DNA of 39,494 nucleotides from Lachnospiraceae bacterium (GTDB taxonomy: Bacteria > Bacillota > Clostridia > Lachnospirales > Lachnospiraceae), in assembly GCA_022799175.1 (NCBI GenBank), contig JAAWNY010000025.1:1-39494 (forward strand). The letters run 5' to 3'. Each line of letters opens with the position of its first letter. Position 1 is the first letter of the stretch. Positions 15,990-23,957 of this stretch are shown in pieces. Under the pieces are notes generated by a model. That model saw only the letters and a program-made list of their open reading frames with translations, was not told the DNA's origin and ran no database searches. A program made the translations under genes and the position numbers.

Positions 15990-18900
15990 ATGGCTCGTGT
16001 GATAGCAGGAATTTATGAAATACAAGAACAGATAGGCGCCGGGGGAGGCGGGATCGTATACCTGGGGCGCCATATAAGACTGAACAAGCAGATTGTATTG
16101 AAAGCAGATAAACGGAATCTGAATACAAAGCCTGAGGTTTTGCGCCGGGAAGTGGACATGTTGAAGGGGCTAAGTCACACATATATTCCTCAGGTGTATG
16201 ACTTTGTTCAGGAAGATGGGGTAGTCTATACCGTTATGGATTTTATTGACGGAGAGAGCCTTGATCATCTTTTAAAAAGAGGAGAGCGCCTGACACAGCC
16301 ACAAGTGATTCTCTGGGCCTGTGAATTGCTACAGGCGCTGGAATATCTTCACAGCCAGCCGCCTTATGGAATCTTGCATGGAGATATCAAGCCAGCCAAT
16401 ATCATGCAAAGACCCAATGGTGATATCTGCTTGATCGACTATAACATCGCGCTTGCGCTGGGAGAAGACGGAGCAGTGAGGGCGGGATTCAGTCGAGGAT
16501 ATGCTTCGCCGGAGCATTATGGGATCGAGTATGCTGGCAAGTCAGGGAATGAAACGAAGCAGAGTACAGAAGCTGGCAGGAACGAAAATCACACAGAAGA
16601 GATAAAAAAACAAGAAAAGAGTTACCAGACAGAGAAGAGAGAAAGTTTAGAAGCCCTACCAGAATCTTTGGAAGCGACAGAAACCTTGGAAGAAGCAGCC
16701 AAAGAAGATTTGACGGAGAGGCTGCAGACTGTGGCCTTGCCAGAGCCGTTAGATCCGACAGAGAATCTGGAGACAGCAATGTTTGCACAACCGTTTGAAC
16801 CGACGGAAGCGCTGGAAGGAGTCCGTGACGAGGACCTCACGGAAAATCTGGAAACGATAGTGCTGTCGGAAGCAAGTGGGGCTACAAAGATGCTAGAGAC
16901 GGCGGCGGTGCCGGAAGCGACAGAAGTCTTGGAGACGATGGTGCTGCCGGAAGCGACAGAAGTCTTGGAGACGATGGTATTGCCGGAAGCGACAGAAGTC
17001 TTGGAGACGATGGTATTGCCGGAAGCGACAGAAGTCTTGGAGACGGTAGTACTGCCGGAAGCGACAGAAGTCTTAGAGACGATGGTGCTACCAGAAGCGA
17101 CAGAAAATTTGGAGACCGCAATGCTGCAGGTATCTGCAGAGCCGACAGAGGTTTTAGAAACGGTGGCATTGTCCGGACAATCCGATACCATTTCGGGAGT
17201 CTTAGCGGCAGAAAGTTTGGAGGCAGCAGAGAAAAAGGGAAGAGAAGAGGACAAAACAGAAGAGAAAAAGGGATCGATATCTTCTGGAAGTACGGGAAGT
17301 CGTTCTGGGGTTATGCTTGATGTGCGTTCTGATATTTATAGTTTGGGCGCCACGCTTTATCATTTGTTGTCTGGCCGTCGTCCGGCTCAGGATGCCAGAG
17401 AAGTAGAGCCACTAGGGCCGGAGATTTGCAGCCCTCAGATATCCAGGATTCTTCAAAAATCCATGGCTGTCAGTCCGGATATGCGTTATCAGACAGCAGG
17501 AGAGATGCTGGAAGCATTTCGGTTGCTTCATATACGGGATGAAAGAGTGGTGCGCCGCAGAAAACGGGCCAGGATCACAGCTGCGCTCTTATCGGTGGTA
17601 TTTTTGTCTGGTGGAGGAAGTACATTTACCGGAATGAAGCGGATGGAACAGACGCAGGAATCCCTGACTCTAGCAGAATATTCGGCGAACCGTCTGGCAG
17701 AGGGGAATGTATCCGGAGCGATTGAACTAGCGCTTCAGGCGATTCCGGAGGGGAGCAGTATTCTGGAAGCGCCAGTTACGGCACAAGCTAGGAAAGCATT
17801 GACAGATGCACTGGGAGTTTATGATCTTTCAGATAGTTTTAAGTCTCTGGATGCGATAGAGCTTCCATCTGCTCCGTTTACGATAGTGGTATCTCCGGAC
17901 AACTCTTGTTTTGCGGCGGTTTATCAATATGAGACAGCGATATTTGATATGGAGAGCAGAGAACAGATTGCGGTATTGCCAATGCAGCCTTCTGCCCTTG
18001 CCGAAGTGGTGTTTGCAGATAAAACCCATATCATTTATGCGGGAGAACAGGGAGTGACTGCTTATGATCTGGAAAAGAAAGAACCGTTATGGCAGGGAGA
18101 AGTAGCCACCACTCTGGCAATTTCCGGAGATGGAACCACAGTGGCAGCCGTGAACCGGGATGAGGCATATGCGGCAATTTATCGGGTGTCCGACGGTGAG
18201 AAGCTGACAGAATGTTCCTTTGGAGGACAGCATATGGAGGTGGCGGTTAATGATATTTTTGCAAATCCTCATAACCGCATTTTTTCGCTAAATGAGAAGG
18301 GGGATATGCTTGCTGTCAGTTTTGCCGGCGGTGGCCTGCAGATTTTTGACTTGGCCCGGCCAGATGAGGATTTGATTATCTTTGAGGAAAATGATGAAGC
18401 AGGATACGATCATTATGAAGGAGGGTTTTGCGGCAGGTATTTTGCATTTGCAGCAGATAAAAGTGACGAGTCTTTATTTGGCCTGGTAGACACCGAGGAA
18501 GGAGTCTATGTGGGAGGCTATGATTCCAAAGATAATTTCTTTCTCAAGACAGATGCCAAGGGGATTTATCTTGCCAACGGCAATTTACTGGTAAAGTTTG
18601 ATCCAGAGACTTTGGAGGAGATGGAGCTGGCTTATACCAATGAGAAGAATATCACAGGTTTTGCTATTGGAGAGGAATATGTTCTGACTACAGCCGATGA
18701 TAATACATTTTCCTTTTATGATGGTGGGGCAAACCTGGTCTTAACAGAGACGAATCCGGAGACATATGATTTTGCAGTTCTGGCAGGAGAATATGCAGTA
18801 CTTGCCGGACGAAACGGACCGTCTGTGCGTCTTATGAAGAAAAAAGGCCATGAAGAAGCCAGACTGGCTTCCTATGACGCCCGCTATCTTCATGATGAAG

Positions 18901-19511
18901 CCCGTATCAGCCAGGACAAAAAGACTTCTATGCTTTTTAAATATGAAGACTTCCGCATTTATGACAGAGATGGTCAGATGGTGGCACAAATGGAGCTGCC
19001 AGATCCGGAGTACATATACGATCAGCAGTTTAGAAGAACGGAAGAGGATTCCTGGCTGGAAGTAATCTGGTATGATGGTACAGTCCGAAATTACAGTGCA
19101 ACGGATGGGTCTTTGATAAAAGAAGAAAAGAAAGAACCGCCATCTAAAGATTTGGAAGAAGAGTTTTATACCGATCGCTATCGGATCGTTTCCACCCTTC
19201 ATGGAGCGCCGGAAGTGTACGATCAAAAGACAAACAAAAAAATAGCCGAGCTTGAGGAAGATGCTTATCTTACTTATGTAACGCAAACAGAAGAATATAT
19301 TATAACGGAGTATGTCAGCGCAGCGGGAGAGCGTTATGGCCTTTTGCTGGATGACAGACTGCAGACGGTGGCATATCTGCCTATGCTTTGTGATATCATG
19401 GACGGGATGCTGGTGTTTGACTATGGATCTGGGGATCTGCGGCAATGCCGCTTGTATTCCCTTCAGGAGCTGACAGCTCTTGGAGAGTTATATCTACAGC
19501 AAACGAAATAA
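15990..19511 (+). CDS. membrane Ser/Thr protein kinase with repeat insert and outer propeller-like domain
   Basis: The 1173-residue protein has a Hanks-type kinase domain at its N-terminus: G-loop IGAGGGGIVY (15-24), Lys38 in VLK, catalytic loop HGDIKPAN (130-137, Gly in place of Arg, so a non-RD kinase), DYN at 150-152 instead of DFG, and SPEHYG near 174. The domain is then interrupted by about 260 residues of acidic Thr/Glu/Leu repeats (about 182-440) and resumes at SDIYSLGATLYHLLSGRRPA (from 447). A basic stretch and one transmembrane helix (about 525-545) follow. Residues about 600-1173 show repeated beta-strand blades (FTIVVSPDNSCFAAVYQY, AISGDGTTVAAVN) typical of WD40/propeller-like folds, predicted outside the cell. 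Catalytic residues are intact. No PP2C-type phosphatase is nearby. Confidence 0.92.
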   Translation: MARVIAGIYEIQEQIGAGGGGIVYLGRHIRLNKQIVLKADKRNLNTKPEVLRREVDMLKGLSHTYIPQVYDFVQEDGVVYTVMDFIDGESLDHLLKRGERLTQPQVILWACELLQALEYLHSQPPYGILHGDIKPANIMQRPNGDICLIDYNIALALGEDGAVRAGFSRGYASPEHYGIEYAGKSGNETKQSTEAGRNENHTEEIKKQEKSYQTEKRESLEALPESLEATETLEEAAKEDLTERLQTVALPEPLDPTENLETAMFAQPFEPTEALEGVRDEDLTENLETIVLSEASGATKMLETAAVPEATEVLETMVLPEATEVLETMVLPEATEVLETMVLPEATEVLETVVLPEATEVLETMVLPEATENLETAMLQVSAEPTEVLETVALSGQSDTISGVLAAESLEAAEKKGREEDKTEEKKGSISSGSTGSRSGVMLDVRSDIYSLGATLYHLLSGRRPAQDAREVEPLGPEICSPQISRILQKSMAVSPDMRYQTAGEMLEAFRLLHIRDERVVRRRKRARITAALLSVVFLSGGGSTFTGMKRMEQTQESLTLAEYSANRLAEGNVSGAIELALQAIPEGSSILEAPVTAQARKALTDALGVYDLSDSFKSLDAIELPSAPFTIVVSPDNSCFAAVYQYETAIFDMESREQIAVLPMQPSALAEVVFADKTHIIYAGEQGVTAYDLEKKEPLWQGEVATTLAISGDGTTVAAVNRDEAYAAIYRVSDGEKLTECSFGGQHMEVAVNDIFANPHNRIFSLNEKGDMLAVSFAGGGLQIFDLARPDEDLIIFEENDEAGYDHYEGGFCGRYFAFAADKSDESLFGLVDTEEGVYVGGYDSKDNFFLKTDAKGIYLANGNLLVKFDPETLEEMELAYTNEKNITGFAIGEEYVLTTADDNTFSFYDGGANLVLTETNPETYDFAVLAGEYAVLAGRNGPSVRLMKKKGHEEARLASYDARYLHDEARISQDKKTSMLFKYEDFRIYDRDGQMVAQMELPDPEYIYDQQFRRTEEDSWLEVIWYDGTVRNYSATDGSLIKEEKKEPPSKDLEEEFYTDRYRIVSTLHGAPEVYDQKTNKKIAELEEDAYLTYVTQTEEYIITEYVSAAGERYGLLLDDRLQTVAYLPMLCDIMDGMLVFDYGSGDLRQCRLYSLQELTALGELYLQQTK
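16911..17126 (+). repeat. six tandem 36-base coding repeats inside the kinase gene
   Basis: Six contiguous 36-base units (16911, 16947, 16983, 17019, 17055 and 17091) encode PEATEVLETMVL with few changes: unit 4 has VVL, and unit 6 has PEATENLETAML. Units 1-5 differ by only a few bases, suggesting recent expansion or homogenisation, while degenerate relatives of the unit flank them from about 16660 to 17190. Because the unit is a multiple of three, copy-number change keeps the kinase frame open. Confidence 0.95.
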
Positions 19512-19531
19512 GAAATCGTCGTTTGCTATAG
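19494..19531 (+). other. inverted repeat across the kinase stop codon
   Basis: CTACAGCAAACG (19494-19505) pairs with CGTTTGCTATAG (19520-19531) over 12 bases with one mismatch, spanning the kinase TAA. No T-run follows, so it is unlikely to be a full terminator. It may stabilise or process the kinase message, or weaken read-through into the large secreted-protein gene. Confidence 0.45.
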
Positions 19532-19626
19532 TCCCTTCGGGGTGCGCATGGTTTGAGAAAGGTAAGGCGGTGTTGGATTGACAGCCAAAATCAGCGCAGA
19601 AATGTCAAAAGATGGGAAAGGAGAAA

Positions 19627-22600
19627 ATGAAAGAAATGAGACGTATCAAACGGGGGCTGGCAGTGTTTCTGGCGGTAATGCTTTTGCTTCCGACCCAGGG
19701 GATCCTGGCAGCGGAAGAGCTGCCGCTGAATACCGCAGAGGAACAAAGTATCGAGGAAGGAGGAATGGAAATAGATTTCTCTGATACGGAAGAAGATTCG
19801 GAAACCGAAGAAGATTCTGTGGAGGAGGAAGAAACAACCGAAGACGAGACAGCTTTTGCAGAAGATAACTCGCAAGACGAGACATCTGCAAAAGAGGAAG
19901 CAGAGTTTGTAGAAGAGAGCGACGCAAAAGAGGAATCTTCCACAACAGATACCAAAGAAAAAGAAACTTTTGACGAGGCGAATGTGGCAGAGGAGAAGCC
20001 TTCGCAAGAAGAGACTGTTGCAGTAGAAGAAAAGCCTTCGCAAGAGGAGACCGCTGCGACAGAAGAGGAGACTTCGCAAGAGAACGCAAGTGCCGTAGAG
20101 GAAAAGGATTCCAATGAGGAGGAAGATGTTGTAGAAGAACTGTTGGACGAGGATCTGGTATACGATATAGATCTGGAAGACGGACAGAGCAAAGATTTCG
20201 AACTAAATAAAAAGCAGGAAAAAGCAACGCCAAGCAATGCACAAGAATTGTCAGAGGATGAAATCGGCTATAATACAGGCAGCAAGGTATATTATGTGGT
20301 CAGTCAGGAAGATTTTGAAAATGGGTTTGGCGACGCGAGCTTTGAAGAAGACGGGAGCTATACCATCAATATTCCGGAAGAAAATCCGTTTTTCCCTTAT
20401 GAGGTACAGTTTACCTGGGAGGGCAAGACAAAAAATGTATGGTTCATGACACCGGAAGACAGTGTAGAGATCGGGGATCACACCTTTTATGTATCGGCTT
20501 TCTTTGATGGGACAGTTGTAACCCAGATGAATTTTGAGGTGGCCGGGGATACTGTGGTGGTGTATCCGGAGAAAAAGGAGTTTACCGATGGAGACGGACT
20601 TATGCCCTTGTCCCTTTTGCCACTGGAGGAAAGATATCTTCAGGTTGATTTGACGGGTTATACGCCTATCGAGCTGACCAGGGTATCATTCCATCAGATT
20701 TTTACTGGGGAAAATGTGCTGAAAGATACGGATAATGTAATGTGGACGTACAATACCACAGAAAAAGATTATGAGATCAGCACGTCAGACGCAATCGTCG
20801 ATCTTAGCCGGAGCACCCGTTATGGTTATAGCAGTTGGGAGATGATTGTAGGCGCGGCGGATCAATTGGCGGCAGAAAATATCCGTTACCGAATAACGTT
20901 GGAAACAACACCTTCGGAGCAATGGCTGATACCAACGCTTTACCAACAAGACAGCGAGGGAACACGGACAGAAATCAGCATCATAGACAATGATGGTTAT
21001 TATGACAGCAACACGAACCGTTATCTGGAATTTACGGTAGATAGGAAGAGTTTAAATGATCAAGCAGAAAACTATCTAGGATTGGAGATCAATCCGTCAG
21101 TTTTTGAAGCGGTTCTTTATGATCATGTGACAGTATACAGTGGCAGTTATGAGGATCCGGCAACGGCGGAGGCTGAGGGAACCGACATTACGGCTCAGAT
21201 ATTTACAAAAGATATGACAGCTATGGATGCCGGTTATTTATTGTCGAGCGGTTCTAGGATTACCATAGTAGCCTATGATTCTGCCGGAACGGTTTTGGGA
21301 TGTCTGCCTCTGAGAATACAGATGTATCGGAGTGGGAATCGTGTTACAAATCGCGGGCTGTACAAAAAGTCAGACAACGGCAGAGAATCGGCATACAATA
21401 GAACGAGCTATAGCTATGAAGATGATAGTCGTGTGGAGACTGTTACCTACACATTAAAACCCGGATTTGCTGTGGATGAAGAGTATTCTATGGTCTTCAG
21501 AGCCTACGGAGCTGACAATTTAGAGGATAATTCTCTGGTGACGGCGGCGTATGTGGGGCTTTATGAATCGATAGAGGAGGCAACACAAAAGGGCGCTACG
21601 GATATCAAGGACAGCTTGTTTGATAACAGCGACAATGGCGGATATACGGCAAATTACAGTCAGGGTGTATATTTTAGTATCTTTATTGGCACCGATGATG
21701 ACGAACAGCAGATTCTTGATCAGTATTGTATTAAAACAAAAGAATATGAAGAAATCATTCCGGATCCTAACAGTGGTACGGCAGTGACATTCACCGAACT
21801 GGTAGACGAACAGGGAACTGTGGTAAGCTATCAAATCGAACAGAATAAAGATTCCTATGCCGAGCAGAATTTTATCACCATGCTGGTGGATCTGGATGTG
21901 GATTTGACAAATCTGGCGCCAATATTTTATACGCAGACAGGAATTCATTTGTATGCTGCCGGAAGCAGCTCTCCGGAAATCAGCGGCAAGAGTTTTCATG
22001 ATTTTTCAAAAGGGCCTGTACAGTATACGGCTTCTGCTGAAAACGGAAAGAATGCCAAGAATTACTGGCTTCATGTGATTAAGGCCAAGGAAGGGGTAGG
22101 AAAGCTTCATATCAACAGCTTATCCGATGAGAATGCCAAGACCAGAGAAGATGAGAATGGAGTGATCTATTCGACTCGTGAAATGTTCCTAGACGGGCGT
22201 TATGATTATCGTCATGATATTCTGGTTACCAATGTAGGAACGGAACCGGTTACGAAGTTATCAGCAGAACTCGTGTCCGATCAGGTAGAATTGGATCCCT
22301 ACTGGACATTTAAGGGGAATTATGATTTGGCAGGAGCAGGTGAAATCCAGTCATATGGCGAGATGCAGAATCTTGCCAAGTTGCGGATTTTGCCGAAAGA
22401 AGGAGTGGAGGACGGAACAGATATTTCCGGTACTTTGCGGATCAAGTCCGGCACTCAGCTTCTGATGGAGCTGACCCTGACTGGTGTGGTGGGAGATCCC
22501 TGTATTATTACCAAGGAGATCCCGGTCGCGGTCAAATATGTTCCCTATGGAACGATGATTCAGAACAGCAACAAATACAGCTGGAATGAGGTAAGCTATT

Positions 22601-23700
22601 CGCTCAATGGCGGCAAATTGCCAGGCGGCATGATTTTAAAGCCCAACGGAGAGCTGTATGGTGTACCCACAGAGGCGGGAGAATTTACGTTCACCGTGCG
22701 CATGGAAAACAGCTATAGTAGTTTCTCAGACAGTCAAAGAAAATTCACCCTGACGGTGATTGAAAATACGAATATGAATGTAGAGAGCGCTACGGATTTG
22801 GGTTATGAGCTGATCGAACGTGTGCCGAATATTTCAATGAATTCTACGGAAGATCACAGAATGGTATCTGTAGGCGTCTACGATGAATTCGTTGCGTTGT
22901 TCTTGGATGGTGAAAGGCTGGTGGAAGGAGTGGATTACGACTCGGAATCTGGCAGCACTCGGATCACAATCCGGAATCAGACATTGAAACGTTCTCAGAC
23001 GACGGGAACTCATACGTTAGGTATCGAGTTCCGGACTAAGGGAACCGATGTTTTGAAACGGGCAGCACAAAACTATGTACTTACAAAAGCAGGCGGCAGC
23101 GGTGGTGGCGGAAGTAGTAGCAGTGGAAGCAGTAGTAGTACCAGTAACAAAACAAATACTACTTCTGGTACGGTAAGCCAGGATGCTAAAAAAGGACACG
23201 TGAATTCTCAGACAGGTATTGTTACAGGAGCCGGAGCCGGGTATTCGAACTGGCAGCAGGACGAGCGTGGATGGAAGCTGATCTATGCAGACGGAACCAT
23301 GGCCGGCGGAACTATGCTGACATTGGAAAACGCTACTGTTGTAGAGCAGGTTCTCTGGGAGAAGATCAACGGTGCCTGGTACGCCTTTGGTGTGGATGGC
23401 TATTTGAAAACGGGCTGGATTTATGATTATCAGCTGAGTAATTGGTATTGGGTATCCATGGACAAAGGAATGCAAAGTGGTTGGCATACAGATGTCGCGG
23501 ACAATCGTACGTATTATTATCTGGAACCGTCAACCGGAGCAATGGTAAGCGGGTGGAAGAATATCAATAATATCTGGTATTATTTCAACAGTGAAACTTC
23601 CGGTGCAAAACCTTATGGCGCTATGTATGCGAATGAAACTACGCCGGATGGGTATCATGTAAACGCAGATGGAGCATGGGACGGACAGAGCAATTCATAG
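19627..23700 (+). CDS. large secreted protein with acidic stalk, Ig-like domain and cell-wall-binding repeats
   Basis: This 1357-residue exported protein starts with a signal peptide (basic MKEMRRIKRG, hydrophobic LAVFLAVMLLLP, likely cleavage near residue 29). An extremely acidic Glu/Ser/Thr-rich stalk covers about 30-200, including a near-repeat of EEKPSQEET. Large beta-rich regions of unknown family follow, then a putative Ig (He_PIG-like) domain at about 965-1045 with the GVPTEAGEFTFTV motif. A Ser/Gly linker (about 1155-1182) leads to C-terminal aromatic/Gly repeats (about 1205-1355: GAWYAFGVDGYLKTGW, NIWYYFNSET) of the choline/glucan-binding type that hold proteins to the wall. GGAAAGGAG lies just before 19627; 19612 is an alternative start. 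It follows the kinase by 115 bases and may be co-transcribed. Confidence 0.88.
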   Translation: MKEMRRIKRGLAVFLAVMLLLPTQGILAAEELPLNTAEEQSIEEGGMEIDFSDTEEDSETEEDSVEEEETTEDETAFAEDNSQDETSAKEEAEFVEESDAKEESSTTDTKEKETFDEANVAEEKPSQEETVAVEEKPSQEETAATEEETSQENASAVEEKDSNEEEDVVEELLDEDLVYDIDLEDGQSKDFELNKKQEKATPSNAQELSEDEIGYNTGSKVYYVVSQEDFENGFGDASFEEDGSYTINIPEENPFFPYEVQFTWEGKTKNVWFMTPEDSVEIGDHTFYVSAFFDGTVVTQMNFEVAGDTVVVYPEKKEFTDGDGLMPLSLLPLEERYLQVDLTGYTPIELTRVSFHQIFTGENVLKDTDNVMWTYNTTEKDYEISTSDAIVDLSRSTRYGYSSWEMIVGAADQLAAENIRYRITLETTPSEQWLIPTLYQQDSEGTRTEISIIDNDGYYDSNTNRYLEFTVDRKSLNDQAENYLGLEINPSVFEAVLYDHVTVYSGSYEDPATAEAEGTDITAQIFTKDMTAMDAGYLLSSGSRITIVAYDSAGTVLGCLPLRIQMYRSGNRVTNRGLYKKSDNGRESAYNRTSYSYEDDSRVETVTYTLKPGFAVDEEYSMVFRAYGADNLEDNSLVTAAYVGLYESIEEATQKGATDIKDSLFDNSDNGGYTANYSQGVYFSIFIGTDDDEQQILDQYCIKTKEYEEIIPDPNSGTAVTFTELVDEQGTVVSYQIEQNKDSYAEQNFITMLVDLDVDLTNLAPIFYTQTGIHLYAAGSSSPEISGKSFHDFSKGPVQYTASAENGKNAKNYWLHVIKAKEGVGKLHINSLSDENAKTREDENGVIYSTREMFLDGRYDYRHDILVTNVGTEPVTKLSAELVSDQVELDPYWTFKGNYDLAGAGEIQSYGEMQNLAKLRILPKEGVEDGTDISGTLRIKSGTQLLMELTLTGVVGDPCIITKEIPVAVKYVPYGTMIQNSNKYSWNEVSYSLNGGKLPGGMILKPNGELYGVPTEAGEFTFTVRMENSYSSFSDSQRKFTLTVIENTNMNVESATDLGYELIERVPNISMNSTEDHRMVSVGVYDEFVALFLDGERLVEGVDYDSESGSTRITIRNQTLKRSQTTGTHTLGIEFRTKGTDVLKRAAQNYVLTKAGGSGGGGSSSSGSSSSTSNKTNTTSGTVSQDAKKGHVNSQTGIVTGAGAGYSNWQQDERGWKLIYADGTMAGGTMLTLENATVVEQVLWEKINGAWYAFGVDGYLKTGWIYDYQLSNWYWVSMDKGMQSGWHTDVADNRTYYYLEPSTGAMVSGWKNINNIWYYFNSETSGAKPYGAMYANETTPDGYHVNADGAWDGQSNS

Positions 23701-23717
23701 TTTTTCTTAAAGGAAGG

Positions 23718-23767
23718 GGGGCGCCTCAGGATTGGGAAATCCATCAGGGGGCGGCGCCCCTTTTTTT
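23718..23767 (+). terminator. intrinsic terminator after the first secreted-protein gene
   Basis: GGGGCGCC (23718-23725) pairs with GGCGCCCC (23753-23760) and is followed by seven T residues. A smaller inner stem (GGATT with AATCC) lies in the loop. It ends 67 bases after the stop and separates the two secreted-protein genes. Confidence 0.85.
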
Positions 23768-23858
23768 GTTTCATAGGAAAGTAAGAAAAAAGTAAGGAAA
23801 TTGCAGTATAATATTTATTTTTCATAGATTTTTATGTCAGTTTATGGTAAAATAAAAT

Positions 23859-23909
23859 ATCTGTATTGTAAGATATCTGCAATATAGATAATGCTGGTAT
23901 CGTACCAGC
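23859..23909 (+). promoter_or_regulatory. two tandem leader hairpins before the transglutaminase protein gene
   Basis: Hairpin 1 pairs 23859-23870 with 23878-23889 (12 bases, two G-U pairs) around AGATATC. Hairpin 2 is a perfect 7-base stem, GCTGGTA-TCG-TACCAGC (23893-23909). They lie about 50 bases before the TTG start. The surrounding 23760-23860 is AT-rich and probably holds the promoter, but no single good -35/-10 pair can be chosen. Function is unknown; a stability or regulatory role is inference. Confidence 0.45.
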
Positions 23910-23957
23910 CCCATGGTGGATACGGCGAAAAATAAGAGGAAAGAGAGGAGCAAGAAG

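Noticed and set aside
16911..17126. 36-base direct repeats resembling a CRISPR array
   Set aside because: Units are contiguous without spacers, in frame with the kinase gene and encode a regular peptide; no cas genes are present.
16622..17254. 210-codon minus-strand frame of Ser/Thr/Val repeats
   Set aside because: It is the antisense shadow of the in-frame repeats in the kinase gene and has no ribosome binding site.
19605..20237. Long minus-strand frames of Ser-rich or Leu-rich composition
   Set aside because: They mirror the acidic Glu-rich stalk codons of the secreted protein on the plus strand and have no independent support.
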